A stretch of DNA of 39,614 bases from Eubacteriales Family XIII. Incertae Sedis bacterium (GTDB lineage: Bacteria; Bacillota; Clostridia; Peptostreptococcales; Anaerovoracaceae). This document shows, piece after piece, positions 23,084 to 31,785 of the stretch. Location of the stretch: assembly GCA_031266025.1 (NCBI GenBank), contig JAISBV010000130.1, positions 1-39,614 on the forward strand, read 5' to 3'. Each line of letters starts with the position of its first letter. Positions within the stretch are counted from its first letter, which is position 1. Position numbers and translations under genes: made by a program. The notes below the pieces were generated by a model, which was not told the origin of the DNA, did not search any database, and saw only the letters and a list, made by a program, of their open reading frames with translations.

Positions 23084-23137
23084 TGCGCGGCCGGGCAAAA
23101 CCCGACGCCGGCCGATCGGCGCCTATGGCGTTAATTT

Positions 23138-24601
23138 ATGATTGAAATTTGGTTTCCTGCGTTTTCCGGTCTTTTGACCGTTCTGTTCGTTATTAATTTT
23201 ATTATCGCGTTGACGATCATATTTTTGGAAAGAAAAGACCCTTCGGCGACACTGGCGTGGATTATGATTCTGTTTCTCATACCCGCTGTGGGGATTCTTT
23301 TCTATTTCATGTTCTCTCAGAATATATCGAGACAACGGATATTCAGACTTTCTCGCTATGAGGAGCTTGTAGTTAACAATCCTCTGCGCGAACAGATCGC
23401 GCAGGTTCAATCCGACAGTTTCAAATACGTGAACCCCGAGGAAAAGAAATGGCAGAGTCTGATTCAGATGAATCAGACTTATGCCGGCTCGTTCCTGACT
23501 CAGGACAACCGTGTATCAATCATCACGGACGGCGTTCATATGTTGGATTCCTTGTTGAGCGACATAAAAGAAGCGAAAAACGCCATAAACGTCGAATATT
23601 ACATTATAAAGAACGATGAGGCGGGCCGGTCGCTTATTTCCGCGCTTACTTTGAAAGCGCGAGAAGGTCTTGAAGTGCGGCTTTTGATAGACGCGATGGG
23701 CGGACGGCAATTCAATGAAAAAAACCATCTTGCGGAGTTCAAGTCGGCGGGAGGACTTTTTGCTTTTTTCTTTCCGCCCAAGTTCAAGATATTCAGCATG
23801 AAGCTGAATTACCGCAACCACAGGAAGCTCGTCGTGATAGACGGTAAGATAGGCTATCTGGGCGGATTCAATATCGGTAACGAATACCTCGGCAGGGTCA
23901 AGAAATTCGGGTATTGGCGCGACACGCATCTTCGGATAGTGGGCAGCGCCGTTCACGACATGAACGCGCGATTCATACTCGATTGGCGCGTTGCTTCCAA
24001 GGAAAGTCTGCTCATAGACCGTGCATACTATGGGGACGCGGTCGGTCTCGGACGCACGGCTGTACAGATAGTAACGTCGGGCCCCGATTCTTCGCGCGAA
24101 GAGGTAAAGCACAGCTATCTCAAAATGATATCGGCGGCAAGGAAGAACATATACATACAGACGCCATACTTCGTACCCGACGTGAGTATACTCGAATCCC
24201 TGAAGACCGCCGCGCTGTCAGGCGTAGACGTGCGCATTATGATTCCGCGCATGCCGGATCACATGTTCGTGTACTGGGCTACATATTATTACGCGGGCGT
24301 ACTGATAGACGCGGGCGCGCGCGTCTATATATACGACAACGGATTCTTGCACGCCAAGACCATGGCAGTGGACGGCGAGGTCGCGTCCATAGGTTCCGCC
24401 AATTTTGACAACAGGAGCTTCAGGCTCAATTTCGAGGGCAACGCCTTTATATATGACGCGGCGGAGACATACAAAATAGAAACGATATTCGAAACCGACG
24501 CGGTTCAAAGCCATGAGTTGACAAAGGCGCTTTACCGCAAAAGGTCGATAGTCATTAAATTCAAAGAAGGGGTCTCTCGGCTTCTGTCGGGCCTGCTGTA
24601 G
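23138..24601 (+). CDS. cls: Cardiolipin synthase (phospholipase D family)
   Basis: Cardiolipin synthase condenses two phosphatidylglycerols at the membrane. The 487 residues comprise two N-terminal transmembrane helices (LLTVLFVINFIIALTIIFL and TLAWIMILFLIPAVGILFYFMF) and two PLD domains, each with a complete HKD motif: HRKLVVID (in NYRNHRKLVVIDGKIGYLGGFNIG) and HAKTMAVD (in FLHAKTMAVDGEVASIGSANFDNRS). Length and order match bacterial Cls. The Shine-Dalgarno before the ATG is weak. It stands 55 bp after the thioredoxin gene and ends at a long palindrome. Confidence 0.94.
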   Translation: MIEIWFPAFSGLLTVLFVINFIIALTIIFLERKDPSATLAWIMILFLIPAVGILFYFMFSQNISRQRIFRLSRYEELVVNNPLREQIAQVQSDSFKYVNPEEKKWQSLIQMNQTYAGSFLTQDNRVSIITDGVHMLDSLLSDIKEAKNAINVEYYIIKNDEAGRSLISALTLKAREGLEVRLLIDAMGGRQFNEKNHLAEFKSAGGLFAFFFPPKFKIFSMKLNYRNHRKLVVIDGKIGYLGGFNIGNEYLGRVKKFGYWRDTHLRIVGSAVHDMNARFILDWRVASKESLLIDRAYYGDAVGLGRTAVQIVTSGPDSSREEVKHSYLKMISAARKNIYIQTPYFVPDVSILESLKTAALSGVDVRIMIPRMPDHMFVYWATYYYAGVLIDAGARVYIYDNGFLHAKTMAVDGEVASIGSANFDNRSFRLNFEGNAFIYDAAETYKIETIFETDAVQSHELTKALYRKRSIVIKFKEGVSRLLSGLL

Positions 24602-24645
24602 GGCACTGTGAAAAAATAACAAGCAGGTTATTTTTTCACAGTGCC
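24602..24645. terminator. 19-bp perfect palindrome between cls and tdk
   Basis: GGCACTGTGAAAAAATAAC pairs perfectly with its complement around an AAGCAG loop, one base after the cls stop. The A/T-rich half could act as a terminator of either strand, but it is not GC-rich at the loop-proximal side as usual terminators are. Confidence 0.5.
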
Positions 24646-24686
24646 TAAGGCCGATACGATTATTCCGTCAACTGTATTGGAGGATT

Positions 24687-25313
24687 ATGGCTCAGCTATA
24701 CTACAGATACAGCTCCATGAACGCGGGAAAGTCGCTCGAACTCATTCGCGTGGCGTACAATTATGAAGAAAGAGGTATGCGCGTCCTCGTTCTTACGCCC
24801 GCCGTCGATAACAGGGGCGGCGGGGGCTCTGTCTTGTCGCGAACGGGCATCAGGCGCGAAGCCTTGTCGATTTTCGATGAAACGAATGTGCTGACGCTGT
24901 TTATGACCGAAAATAAAAAGGAGAGCATCGCCTGTGTACTCATAGACGAAGGGCAATTTTTGAAAAAACACCATATTCAAGAATTGACAGAGATTGTGGA
25001 CAGTTGCGATACGCCTGTAATGGTATACGGTCTCAAGAACGACTTCAAGAACGAATTGTTCGAGGGTTCGTACTATCTGTTGGTCTACGCGGACAAAATA
25101 GAGGAGATAAAGACCATCTGTTGGTGCGGCAGGAAGGCCACCATGGTGGCGCGCGTCATAGACGGCAAATTCGTTAAGAGCGGGGAGCAGGTCGTTATAG
25201 GCGGTCACGATATGTATGTGTCCCTTTGCCGTAAACACTATAACGACGGACGCCTTGGCGACGAAGGTACGCGGCCTACGGAAAAACCGGCAAAACCGGC
25301 GGCAATTCCTTGA
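24687..25313 (+). CDS. tdk: Thymidine kinase
   Basis: This is a type II thymidine kinase, phosphorylating thymidine in nucleotide salvage. The 208 residues have a P-loop YSSMNAGKS (residues 8-16), VLIDEGQF with the catalytic E88 and the lasso region. There are two zinc-site halves, ICWCGRKAT and a single later Cys (SLCRKHY). The P-loop resembles the E. coli type (SAMNAGKS) more than the Bacillus type (GPMFSGKS). TTGGAGG precedes the ATG. The stop codon sits inside the promoter of queH. Confidence 0.93.
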   Translation: MAQLYYRYSSMNAGKSLELIRVAYNYEERGMRVLVLTPAVDNRGGGGSVLSRTGIRREALSIFDETNVLTLFMTENKKESIACVLIDEGQFLKKHHIQELTEIVDSCDTPVMVYGLKNDFKNELFEGSYYLLVYADKIEEIKTICWCGRKATMVARVIDGKFVKSGEQVVIGGHDMYVSLCRKHYNDGRLGDEGTRPTEKPAKPAAIP

Positions 25314-25338
25314 TTGTCACGCGCGTATATAGTATAAT
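25310..25338 (+). promoter_or_regulatory. Promoter for queH (possibly leaderless)
   Basis: TTGATT (25310-25315), 17 bp, TATAAT (25333-25338) overlaps the tdk stop. The first ATG of queH is at 25346, seven bases after the -10, where transcription itself should begin. Confidence 0.6.
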
Positions 25339-25345
25339 AAACTGC

Positions 25346-26035
25346 ATGGATGATGAGAAACGCGCCTGCGGCGTCGAAAATACAATTAATGCCGGCAATG
25401 TTCGCACAGGCGGTGTCTTTGAACGATTCGCGGGAGGCGAAGAGGCTGTAGCGAAACAAAGGTTGCTGCTTCACAGTTGCTGCGGGCCGTGCAGCACGGC
25501 CGTTGTCGAGCGCTTGGCCCAAGGACGCCGCATCGCTGTATTTTTTTACAATCCCAATATCACAGACAAAGAAGAATACGAGCGGCGCAAGGGAGCGCAG
25601 CTTGATTTTATAGAACAGTATAACAGATTTAAGAGCGCTGAGGATACGTTGGACTTCATAGAAGGCGCATATGAACCCTTGCTGTTCGAAGAGGCGGTTC
25701 GCGGCTTTGAGGACGCGCCCGAAGGCGGGCCGCGGTGCCTTGTCTGTTTTCGTTTGCGACTCGAAAAGGCGGCGGAAACAGCTGCGATAGGGAGTTTCGA
25801 TTCCTTTGCCACGACGCTGACGGTGAGCCCTCACAAAGACTGCGAAGCGATAACGCGTATAGGCATGAGACTCGGAATGCGCTATCATGTTGCCTATCAC
25901 GCGGAAGATTTCAAGAAAAAAAACGGCTATCGGCGCTCCGTCGAGCTTTCGAAGAAATACGGCTTATATCGTCAAAACAGTTGCGGCTGTTGTTTCGCCG
26001 GGAAAAAGAGCGCATTCGACGATGAAATACGTTGA
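25346..26035 (+). CDS. queH: Epoxyqueuosine reductase QueH
   Basis: QueH reduces epoxyqueuosine in tRNA to queuosine, a non-homologous alternative to the cobalamin enzyme QueG. Diagnostic cysteines are LLLHSCCGPCS (CC at about residues 45-46), CLVCFRLRLEKAA and the C-terminal QNSCGCCFA. VFFYNPNITDKEEY, TLTVSPHKD and HAEDFKKKNGY are also conserved. The ORF track starts at TTG 25310, which is inside the promoter; ATG 25346 is the first usable start. It has no Shine-Dalgarno, and a 40-residue non-conserved N-terminus precedes the core. A TTG just before LLLHSCC is another possibility. The end overlaps priA by 14 bases. Confidence 0.92.
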   Translation: MDDEKRACGVENTINAGNVRTGGVFERFAGGEEAVAKQRLLLHSCCGPCSTAVVERLAQGRRIAVFFYNPNITDKEEYERRKGAQLDFIEQYNRFKSAEDTLDFIEGAYEPLLFEEAVRGFEDAPEGGPRCLVCFRLRLEKAAETAAIGSFDSFATTLTVSPHKDCEAITRIGMRLGMRYHVAYHAEDFKKKNGYRRSVELSKKYGLYRQNSCGCCFAGKKSAFDDEIR

Positions 26036-28037
26036 CCTAATCATAGACAATGACGCCGAACGCACGGATTCGCTTTATACATACGGTTGCGCATTCGACG
26101 ACGTATCGGTCGGTATGAGAGTGTTCGCTCCGTTTACGGCCGGCAACCGCGAAAAGGCTGCTTTTGTCGCGGCCGTCAAGGATGAAATAGGCGAGAATAT
26201 AAAAGGACTCAAGTATGTGAGCCGCATCGACGGTGAGATAGCGCTTGACGCGAATACGATAGATATCTGTGTATGGATGCGGAAGCGGTATTTTTGCCGC
26301 TATATTGAGGCTGTACACTGCTTCTTGCCGGCCGGCAGCCCGTCAAAGAGAGGCAAGAGCAGAAGACCCGAATTTGATGAAATACCCGATGACATCCGCG
26401 TTTCGCTCACGGACGAGCAGGATGCGGCGCTGAAGCGCATATTGCCGCGCATAGACGGCGGCAGATACAGGACATTCCTTATTCACGGCGTTACGGGCAG
26501 CGGCAAAACAGAGGTATATCTGCGAGCCGCGGAAAGAACTCTTGAAAAAGGCAAGGACGTGATAGTTCTCGTACCCGAGATATCGCTGACGCCCCAGACC
26601 ATAGGACGCTTTGTCGCCCGTTTCGGAAAAGAACGCGTCGCGGCTTTGCACAGCAAACTGTCCGCCGGAGAACGCTATGATGAATGGAGACGCATAAAGG
26701 ACGGCGCCGCACAAATCGTTATAGGCGCGCGTTCCGCCGTATTCGCTCCTGTCGGCGACATAGGGCTTATCGTCGTGGACGAGGAACATGAAGGCAGCTA
26801 TAAATCGGACATGTCGCCAAAGTACGATACCGCAGAAGTGGCTATAAAACGCGCCGGTCAGAACGGCGCGGTCGTCATACTCGGCAGTGCGACGCCTTCG
26901 CTCGTTTCGAATTATCGCGCCGGCCGGCGGCTTTACGAGAGATTGCGTCTGAAAAGGCGATCCACCGGAACCCCGCTTCCGAATGTGAGCATCGTGGATA
27001 TGCGCGACGAATTGAAGAACGGCAATAAGACTATTTTCAGTCTTGAGCTCTACCGCGCCATGGATGAATCTTTGGCGGCGGGCAAGCAGATCATACTGTT
27101 TCTGAATCGCAGGGGCCATTCGACGTTCGTTTCATGCCGAAGTTGCGGATATGTGATGCAATGCGATGATTGCGGCATAGCCCTGACATATCACAGGGCC
27201 GAAGATGAGGCACAGTGCCATTTCTGTGGTAAGCGCCGCGAGATTCCACCGCTTTGTCCCTGTTGCGGCGGTAAATATATGCGTTTTTTCGGCGCCGGCA
27301 CGGAGAAGGTAGAGGAGCTTGCACGCGAGTTGTTCCCGTATGCTGCGACAGAGCGTCTTGATCTTGATACGACGCGGAAGAAAGGCAGCGCGTCCGGATT
27401 GCTCACGCGTTTCCGTAAAGGCAAGACGCGGATTTTGGTTGGCACGCAGCTTGTGGCAAAAGGGCTTGACTTCAGCAATGTGGGGCTTGTCGGCATAGTT
27501 TCCGCCGACGTGAGCCTGAATATACCCGATTTTCGTTCCGCCGAGCGTTCGTTTCAACTGATTACTCAAGCCGCCGGGCGGGCGGGACGCGGCGATGAAA
27601 CAGGCAGGGTTATAATACAGTCGTACAAGCCGGAGCATTATGCGATTTGCTTAGCGGCGGAAAATGATTATGACGCTTTTTACAGCGCGGAACTTTCGTT
27701 GCGAAAAGCTATGGAATACCCGCCGTTCTGTGACCTTGTGCAGATCACGGTCAGTTCTCGTGACGAGACGGCGGCGACGGCCGGCGCGGATGAGTTTGCG
27801 GAGCTCTTGCGCGCGCGCGAAGGCGCGGCTTCCCGAAAACGCGTACTCGGACCGAATCGTGCGCGGATATATAAGTCGAGCGAACTCTTTCGCCGCCTTA
27901 TATATGTGAAGACGCCGCCTTCCGACAGGGAAGACATTGAGCTGTTCCTATCGGAAAAAAAGCGAAACTTCGCAATGAGCAAGGACAGTAAAAAATACAG
28001 CATATCCATAGATGTGAACCCGTACAATTGTACGTGA
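26022..28037 (+). CDS. priA: Primosomal protein N' (replication restart helicase PriA)
   Basis: PriA recognises stalled forks and reloads the replisome. The protein is 671 residues from ATG 26022. It has an N-terminal DNA 3'-end-binding domain (MKYVDLIIDNDAERTDSLYTYGC), helicase motifs GVTGSGKTEVYLRAAE (Walker A, ~155-163), VVDEEHEGSYK (DEEH) and ILGSATPSL. The two-zinc insert CRSCGYVMQCDDC...CHFCGKR...CPCC starts near residue 371, and TQLVAKGLDFSNV and QAAGRAGRGD follow. The ORF-track N-terminus is out-of-frame queH sequence; 26022 overlaps the queH stop. It is shorter than the ~730-800 residues of many PriA proteins, mainly at the N-terminal and linker regions. It heads the def-fmt-rsmB cluster. 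Confidence 0.95.
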   Translation: MKYVDLIIDNDAERTDSLYTYGCAFDDVSVGMRVFAPFTAGNREKAAFVAAVKDEIGENIKGLKYVSRIDGEIALDANTIDICVWMRKRYFCRYIEAVHCFLPAGSPSKRGKSRRPEFDEIPDDIRVSLTDEQDAALKRILPRIDGGRYRTFLIHGVTGSGKTEVYLRAAERTLEKGKDVIVLVPEISLTPQTIGRFVARFGKERVAALHSKLSAGERYDEWRRIKDGAAQIVIGARSAVFAPVGDIGLIVVDEEHEGSYKSDMSPKYDTAEVAIKRAGQNGAVVILGSATPSLVSNYRAGRRLYERLRLKRRSTGTPLPNVSIVDMRDELKNGNKTIFSLELYRAMDESLAAGKQIILFLNRRGHSTFVSCRSCGYVMQCDDCGIALTYHRAEDEAQCHFCGKRREIPPLCPCCGGKYMRFFGAGTEKVEELARELFPYAATERLDLDTTRKKGSASGLLTRFRKGKTRILVGTQLVAKGLDFSNVGLVGIVSADVSLNIPDFRSAERSFQLITQAAGRAGRGDETGRVIIQSYKPEHYAICLAAENDYDAFYSAELSLRKAMEYPPFCDLVQITVSSRDETAATAGADEFAELLRAREGAASRKRVLGPNRARIYKSSELFRRLIYVKTPPSDREDIELFLSEKKRNFAMSKDSKKYSISIDVNPYNCT

Positions 28038-28077
28038 ACGCGACGAAACGCGCCGCGATCGGGATGAAAGGATAATC

Positions 28078-28557
28078 ATGGCACTCAGACAGATAGTGTT
28101 GGAGGGCGACGAGATTCTCAGGAAAAAATCCAGAGAAGTCGCGGAAGTCAACGAGAGGATAGTAACGCTTCTTGACGACATGTGGGAAACCCTTGAAGAA
28201 AATAACGGAATCGGTTTGGCGGCGCCTCAAGTAGGCGTAATGCGGCGAATCGCGGTCATAGATACGAGTAAGGACGAAGAAGACGCCGACGGCGTCAAGG
28301 TTGAAATGATAAACCCGCGTCTCTTGGAATCGGAGGGCGAGGCGGAAGAGGAAGAGGGTTGTCTCAGCATTCCGGGCTTTGTGGGAGCGGTTCGGCGACC
28401 TACGCGCGTGAAGGTGGAGGCCGTCGACAGACGCGGTGAAATGTTTACGATAGAGGGGGAGGGTTTGCTTGCCAAAGCCCTTTGTCATGAGATAGATCAT
28501 CTTGACGGGATATTGTTCGTGGACAAGGCGTCTTTCGTCAGATCTGCGGACGGCTGA
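28078..28557 (+). CDS. def: Peptide deformylase
   Basis: This metalloenzyme removes the N-formyl group from nascent proteins. The 159-residue protein contains the three deformylase motifs: NGIGLAAPQVG (about 43-53), EEGCLSIPG (about 91-99) and HEIDHLDGILF (about 136-146), supplying the metal ligands Cys and two His plus the catalytic Glu. GAAAGGATAATC precedes the ATG. It sits between priA and fmt, the usual Bacillota order, so formylation and deformylation enzymes are adjacent. Confidence 0.96.
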   Translation: MALRQIVLEGDEILRKKSREVAEVNERIVTLLDDMWETLEENNGIGLAAPQVGVMRRIAVIDTSKDEEDADGVKVEMINPRLLESEGEAEEEEGCLSIPGFVGAVRRPTRVKVEAVDRRGEMFTIEGEGLLAKALCHEIDHLDGILFVDKASFVRSADG

Positions 28558-28639
28558 CAGCGATTCGCGCGGACAGGTGTTTGCGATCAAAAATCCGCCG
28601 GCCTTCGTTCGTTTTTCTCGGCGCTAAGGAGCATACCGG

Positions 28640-29569
28640 ATGAGAATAGTATATATGGGAACCCCGGAATTTGCCGTTCCCCCGCTGAGAGCCCTGTGCG
28701 AGTGCGGACGCGCGCCCGTTATGACGGTAACACAGCCCGATAGGCGCAGAGACAGAGGAAAAAGGTTGCAAAGCCCTCCGGTGAAGGATATGTCCGGCGA
28801 ATACGCTATCCCTGTGATCCAGCCCTTAAGTCTCACGAACAATACGGAATTTCGGGAATTGCTCACGGACGCCGCGCCGGATTTGATAGTAGTCGCGGCC
28901 TACGGCAGAATTTTACCTGCTGATGTACTGAGCCTGCCGAGACTCGGTTGTATTAATATACACGCCTCGATACTTCCGGCTTACAGAGGCGCCGCTCCCA
29001 TACAGAGGGCTGTTATGAACGGTGAACGCGAGACCGGCGTCACGCTTATGCATATGGCGGAGACAATGGACACGGGTGATATCATAGCAGTAAGAAAAAC
29101 AAATATAGAAAATAAGACGGCGGGCGAGCTTTTCGACGAGCTTTCCCGTATGGGAGCGAGACTGCTCACGGACACGCTCCCTTGCATAGAAACGGGTCGG
29201 GCGCCGCGCCGGCCGCAGGATGAAAGCAAAGCCTGTTACGCGCCCATGATACGCAAGGAGGATGCACACGTGGATTTTTCAAAGAGTTCCGATGCGGTAT
29301 GCAGCTTGATACGGGGTATGAATCCTCACCCGATCGCTTTTGCGCGTATGGGTGACGCGATGCTGAAACTGTGGGAAGCGTTCCCCATACCCGTGACGCG
29401 CCCCGGGCCGGCCGGAACTGCGGTTTCGATCTCGGACGACGGTATATCGGTCGCTGCGGGCGACGGGGCCGTGCTCATTACCGTCATACAATCTCCGGGC
29501 AAGCGTCCCATGCGGGTCGCCGAATATCTAAGAGGTAATAAAATACATACAGGCGCAATTTTTACATGA
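28640..29569 (+). CDS. fmt: Methionyl-tRNA formyltransferase
   Basis: Fmt formylates initiator Met-tRNA using 10-formyl-THF. The 309 residues have RIVYMGTPEFAVPPL at the N-terminus, the catalytic region INIHASILPAYRGAAPIQRAVMNGE (N-x-H) and MDTGDII with the conserved Asp. The C-terminal OB-like tRNA-binding domain ends VAEYLRGNKIHTGAIF. AAGGAG is 10 nt upstream of the ATG. It is part of the def-fmt pair, and a probable promoter for rsmB lies over its stop codon. Confidence 0.96.
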   Translation: MRIVYMGTPEFAVPPLRALCECGRAPVMTVTQPDRRRDRGKRLQSPPVKDMSGEYAIPVIQPLSLTNNTEFRELLTDAAPDLIVVAAYGRILPADVLSLPRLGCINIHASILPAYRGAAPIQRAVMNGERETGVTLMHMAETMDTGDIIAVRKTNIENKTAGELFDELSRMGARLLTDTLPCIETGRAPRRPQDESKACYAPMIRKEDAHVDFSKSSDAVCSLIRGMNPHPIAFARMGDAMLKLWEAFPIPVTRPGPAGTAVSISDDGISVAAGDGAVLITVIQSPGKRPMRVAEYLRGNKIHTGAIFT

Positions 29570-29590
29570 AGAGGTTAATACTTTTATAAT
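29561..29590 (+). promoter_or_regulatory. Internal promoter before rsmB
   Basis: TTTACA (29561-29566), 18-bp spacer, TATAAT (29585-29590), overlapping the fmt stop and 36 bp before the rsmB ATG. It could drive rsmB-stp-prkC-rsgA separately from priA-def-fmt. Confidence 0.55.
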
Positions 29591-29626
29591 ATTTGTGGCG
29601 GCCTGCCGGCTGCAATGGAGGCAAAT

Positions 29627-30922
29627 ATGGACATCAACAGAAAATCGGCCTACTACACGCTGCTCGATATAGAAAACGATATGGCTTATTCCAATATCGC
29701 GCTGAAAAGCCATATAAGACGCGGCCGTCCAAACGCGCCCGGTTTTGTGCGTGAGTTGACATACGGAGTTTTGAAGAATAAAATATATATTGACTATGTT
29801 CTCGGGAATTTTATACGGATGCCTCTCGGCAAGCTGAAGCCTTGCGATCTTGTCATCCTGCGCATGGGGATATATCAGCTTGTGTTTATGAACTCGGTTC
29901 CCGATTATGCCGCCGTCGATGAAAGCGTGAATCTGGCAAAGCGTTTTTCACCCGGCCATGAGGGCTTTATAAACGGCGTACTGCGCCAGTACATACGTGA
30001 TAGGGAATACGTGACGCTGCCGTCTCGCGAAGAGGATGAGGTCAAATATCTTTCCGTCAAGTATTCATATGCCGATTGGATCGTGAAGCTGTGGCTCGAC
30101 AGCTACGGATCCGAGGGTGCGGAGGCGCTTTTGGCGGCCGGGAACGAAACGCCTGATTTTGCCATTCGCATCAATAAGCTCAAGGCGCGGCGTGAGGACA
30201 TACTGACGCGTCTCAGCTCTAAGGGCTATGATGTAAGGGTGAGCGAGAGAGCGCCGCAATGTTTGCTCGTGACGGGCGCAAATCTTCTGGGAGGCCGTAT
30301 GTACAAGAGCGGGCTGTTTTCCGTTCAGGAGGAAAGCTCGCAGATAGCCGCAGAACTTGTGGATCCTCATCCCGGCGACGTCATTATCGACGTATGCGCG
30401 GCGCCGGGAGGCAAAGCCTTCGCTATGGCGGAGCGTATGGGGGACAGGGGCAAGATATATGCTTGGGATATATACAAAAGAAAGCTGTCACAGATAGAAC
30501 ATGACGCGAAGCGTCTCGGAATCAGAATTGTCGAAACCGATACTTGGGATGCGACGCGCGTTCGTTCCGAATTGGTGGGCAAAGCGGATCGTGTGCTTGC
30601 GGACGTTCCTTGCATGGGACTCGGCGTCGTCAGACGCAAGCCGGAGATAAAATATAAGGAAAACAGCGATGAGCTCGAAACCATATCGAAGAAGCAAGCG
30701 GAGATATTGGATGTTTCATCTAACTATGTTAAGCCCGGCGGATTCCTTATATATGCCACCTGCTCCATTTCAAAACAGGAAAACCAAGTTGTGATAGCCC
30801 GGTTTTTAAAAAAGCACAAAGATTTTAAACGCGTGGACATGTTGGAGCTCATGCCTCATGTCGACAAAACGGACGGTTTTTTCGTATGCAAGATGCAAAG
30901 GAACGATTATCTTCCGGAATAA
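29627..30922 (+). CDS. rsmB: 16S rRNA (cytosine-967-C5)-methyltransferase RsmB
   Basis: RsmB methylates C967 of 16S rRNA. It has 431 residues from ATG 29627, chosen over 29615 because GGAGG lies 7 nt upstream of it. The N-terminal NusB-like domain (RKSAYYTLLDIENDMAYSNIALKSHI...) is followed by a Rossmann methyltransferase with DVCAAPGGKAFAMAE. The two cysteines of the mechanism are DVPCMGLGVVRRKPEIKY (near 327) and IYATCSISKQENQ (near 377). In many relatives rlmN follows; here it is absent and the phosphatase gene is next. Confidence 0.94.
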   Translation: MDINRKSAYYTLLDIENDMAYSNIALKSHIRRGRPNAPGFVRELTYGVLKNKIYIDYVLGNFIRMPLGKLKPCDLVILRMGIYQLVFMNSVPDYAAVDESVNLAKRFSPGHEGFINGVLRQYIRDREYVTLPSREEDEVKYLSVKYSYADWIVKLWLDSYGSEGAEALLAAGNETPDFAIRINKLKARREDILTRLSSKGYDVRVSERAPQCLLVTGANLLGGRMYKSGLFSVQEESSQIAAELVDPHPGDVIIDVCAAPGGKAFAMAERMGDRGKIYAWDIYKRKLSQIEHDAKRLGIRIVETDTWDATRVRSELVGKADRVLADVPCMGLGVVRRKPEIKYKENSDELETISKKQAEILDVSSNYVKPGGFLIYATCSISKQENQVVIARFLKKHKDFKRVDMLELMPHVDKTDGFFVCKMQRNDYLPE

Positions 30923-30975
30923 TGCGCGTACGGATCAAAAACCCTTTTGGTTACGTCTTTTTAATGTGGTGAAAT

Positions 30976-31716
30976 ATGTCAAAGATAGGATTCAGGACGA
31001 ATACAGGCAAGCAGCGCGCCGAAAACGAAGACGCTCTGCTCGTGTTGCCGCGCTACGATATATATTTGGTGGCGGACGGCGTCGGGGGGCACAATTCGGG
31101 GGAATTGGCCAGCAGAAGAGCTGTCGTCGGTGTGGAAGGCTTTCTTGCGAGGAACCCCATCGATGCGGTTCACAGTGCGGAATGCCCGGAAACGGCGCTT
31201 ATGGAATACTTCCTGCGATGTTTTCGCGGAATCAACGACGATATACGCGCCATATCAAGAGACGAACCCATGAACAGGGGTATGGCGACGACCGCAGTGT
31301 TAGCGCATATATTGCACGGCAAGCTATTCGCGGTCAATATCGGCGACAGCAGAGCTTATATGATAAGATCGGGGGGCATAAGCCGCATTACAAATGATCA
31401 CAGCGTTGTGAGCGATATGGTTGCAAACGGGGAATTGACGGAGGAGGAAGCTCGAGTCCATCCAAAGAGGAACGAGATAACGCGCGCTTTGGGCGCCGAG
31501 ACCGACGTATCGCCGGATTTCTTCATGACGGACGTATTGCAGGGGGATCGTATACTGCTGTGCACGGACGGTCTTCACGGAGAGATTAACGACGACGATA
31601 TACGCCGAATTGTTTCGACCGGCGCGGGTCTGAACGAAACATGCAAAATGCTTGTGGACGCAGCCAACGCGAACGGCGGATATGACAATATAACAGTAGT
31701 TTGCGTTGAAATTTGA
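30976..31716 (+). CDS. stp: PP2C-family Ser/Thr protein phosphatase (Stp/PrpC)
   Basis: This metal-dependent phosphatase reverses phosphorylation by the PASTA kinase encoded next. The 246 residues have the PP2C motifs: FRTNTGKQRAENEDALLV, VADGVGGHNSGELAS (metal-binding Asp-Gly), NIGDSRAYMI, LCTDGL and NGGYDNITVVCVEI. It is normal in length for bacterial Stp. The start lacks a perfect Shine-Dalgarno (TGTGGTGAAAT). The final codons and stop overlap hairpin repeat family A copy 3, which separates it by 69 bp from prkC. Confidence 0.94.
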   Translation: MSKIGFRTNTGKQRAENEDALLVLPRYDIYLVADGVGGHNSGELASRRAVVGVEGFLARNPIDAVHSAECPETALMEYFLRCFRGINDDIRAISRDEPMNRGMATTAVLAHILHGKLFAVNIGDSRAYMIRSGGISRITNDHSVVSDMVANGELTEEEARVHPKRNEITRALGAETDVSPDFFMTDVLQGDRILLCTDGLHGEINDDDIRRIVSTGAGLNETCKMLVDAANANGGYDNITVVCVEI

Positions 31717-31764
31717 TGTAAGATTTTTACCGTCGTTCGGAAAAATCTACGAAAGTGTTGTAAC
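31705..31764 (+). repeat. Hairpin repeat family A, copy 3
   Basis: This 60-nt element begins GTTGAAA inside the last codons of stp, has the inner stem AGATTTTT / AAAAATCT and ends GTGTTGTAAC. It runs in the same direction as prkC, whose ATG lies 22 bp after its end. Outer-arm pairing is weaker than in copies 2 and 4 because the left arm is constrained by coding. Confidence 0.6.
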
Positions 31765-31785
31765 CGAAAGAGGTAATGTTATCAC

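Noticed and set aside
25887-26021. 45-residue N-terminal extension of PriA in the ORF track
   Set aside because: It overlaps the queH coding sequence out of frame and has no PriA similarity; ATG 26022 begins the normal MKYVDLIID start.
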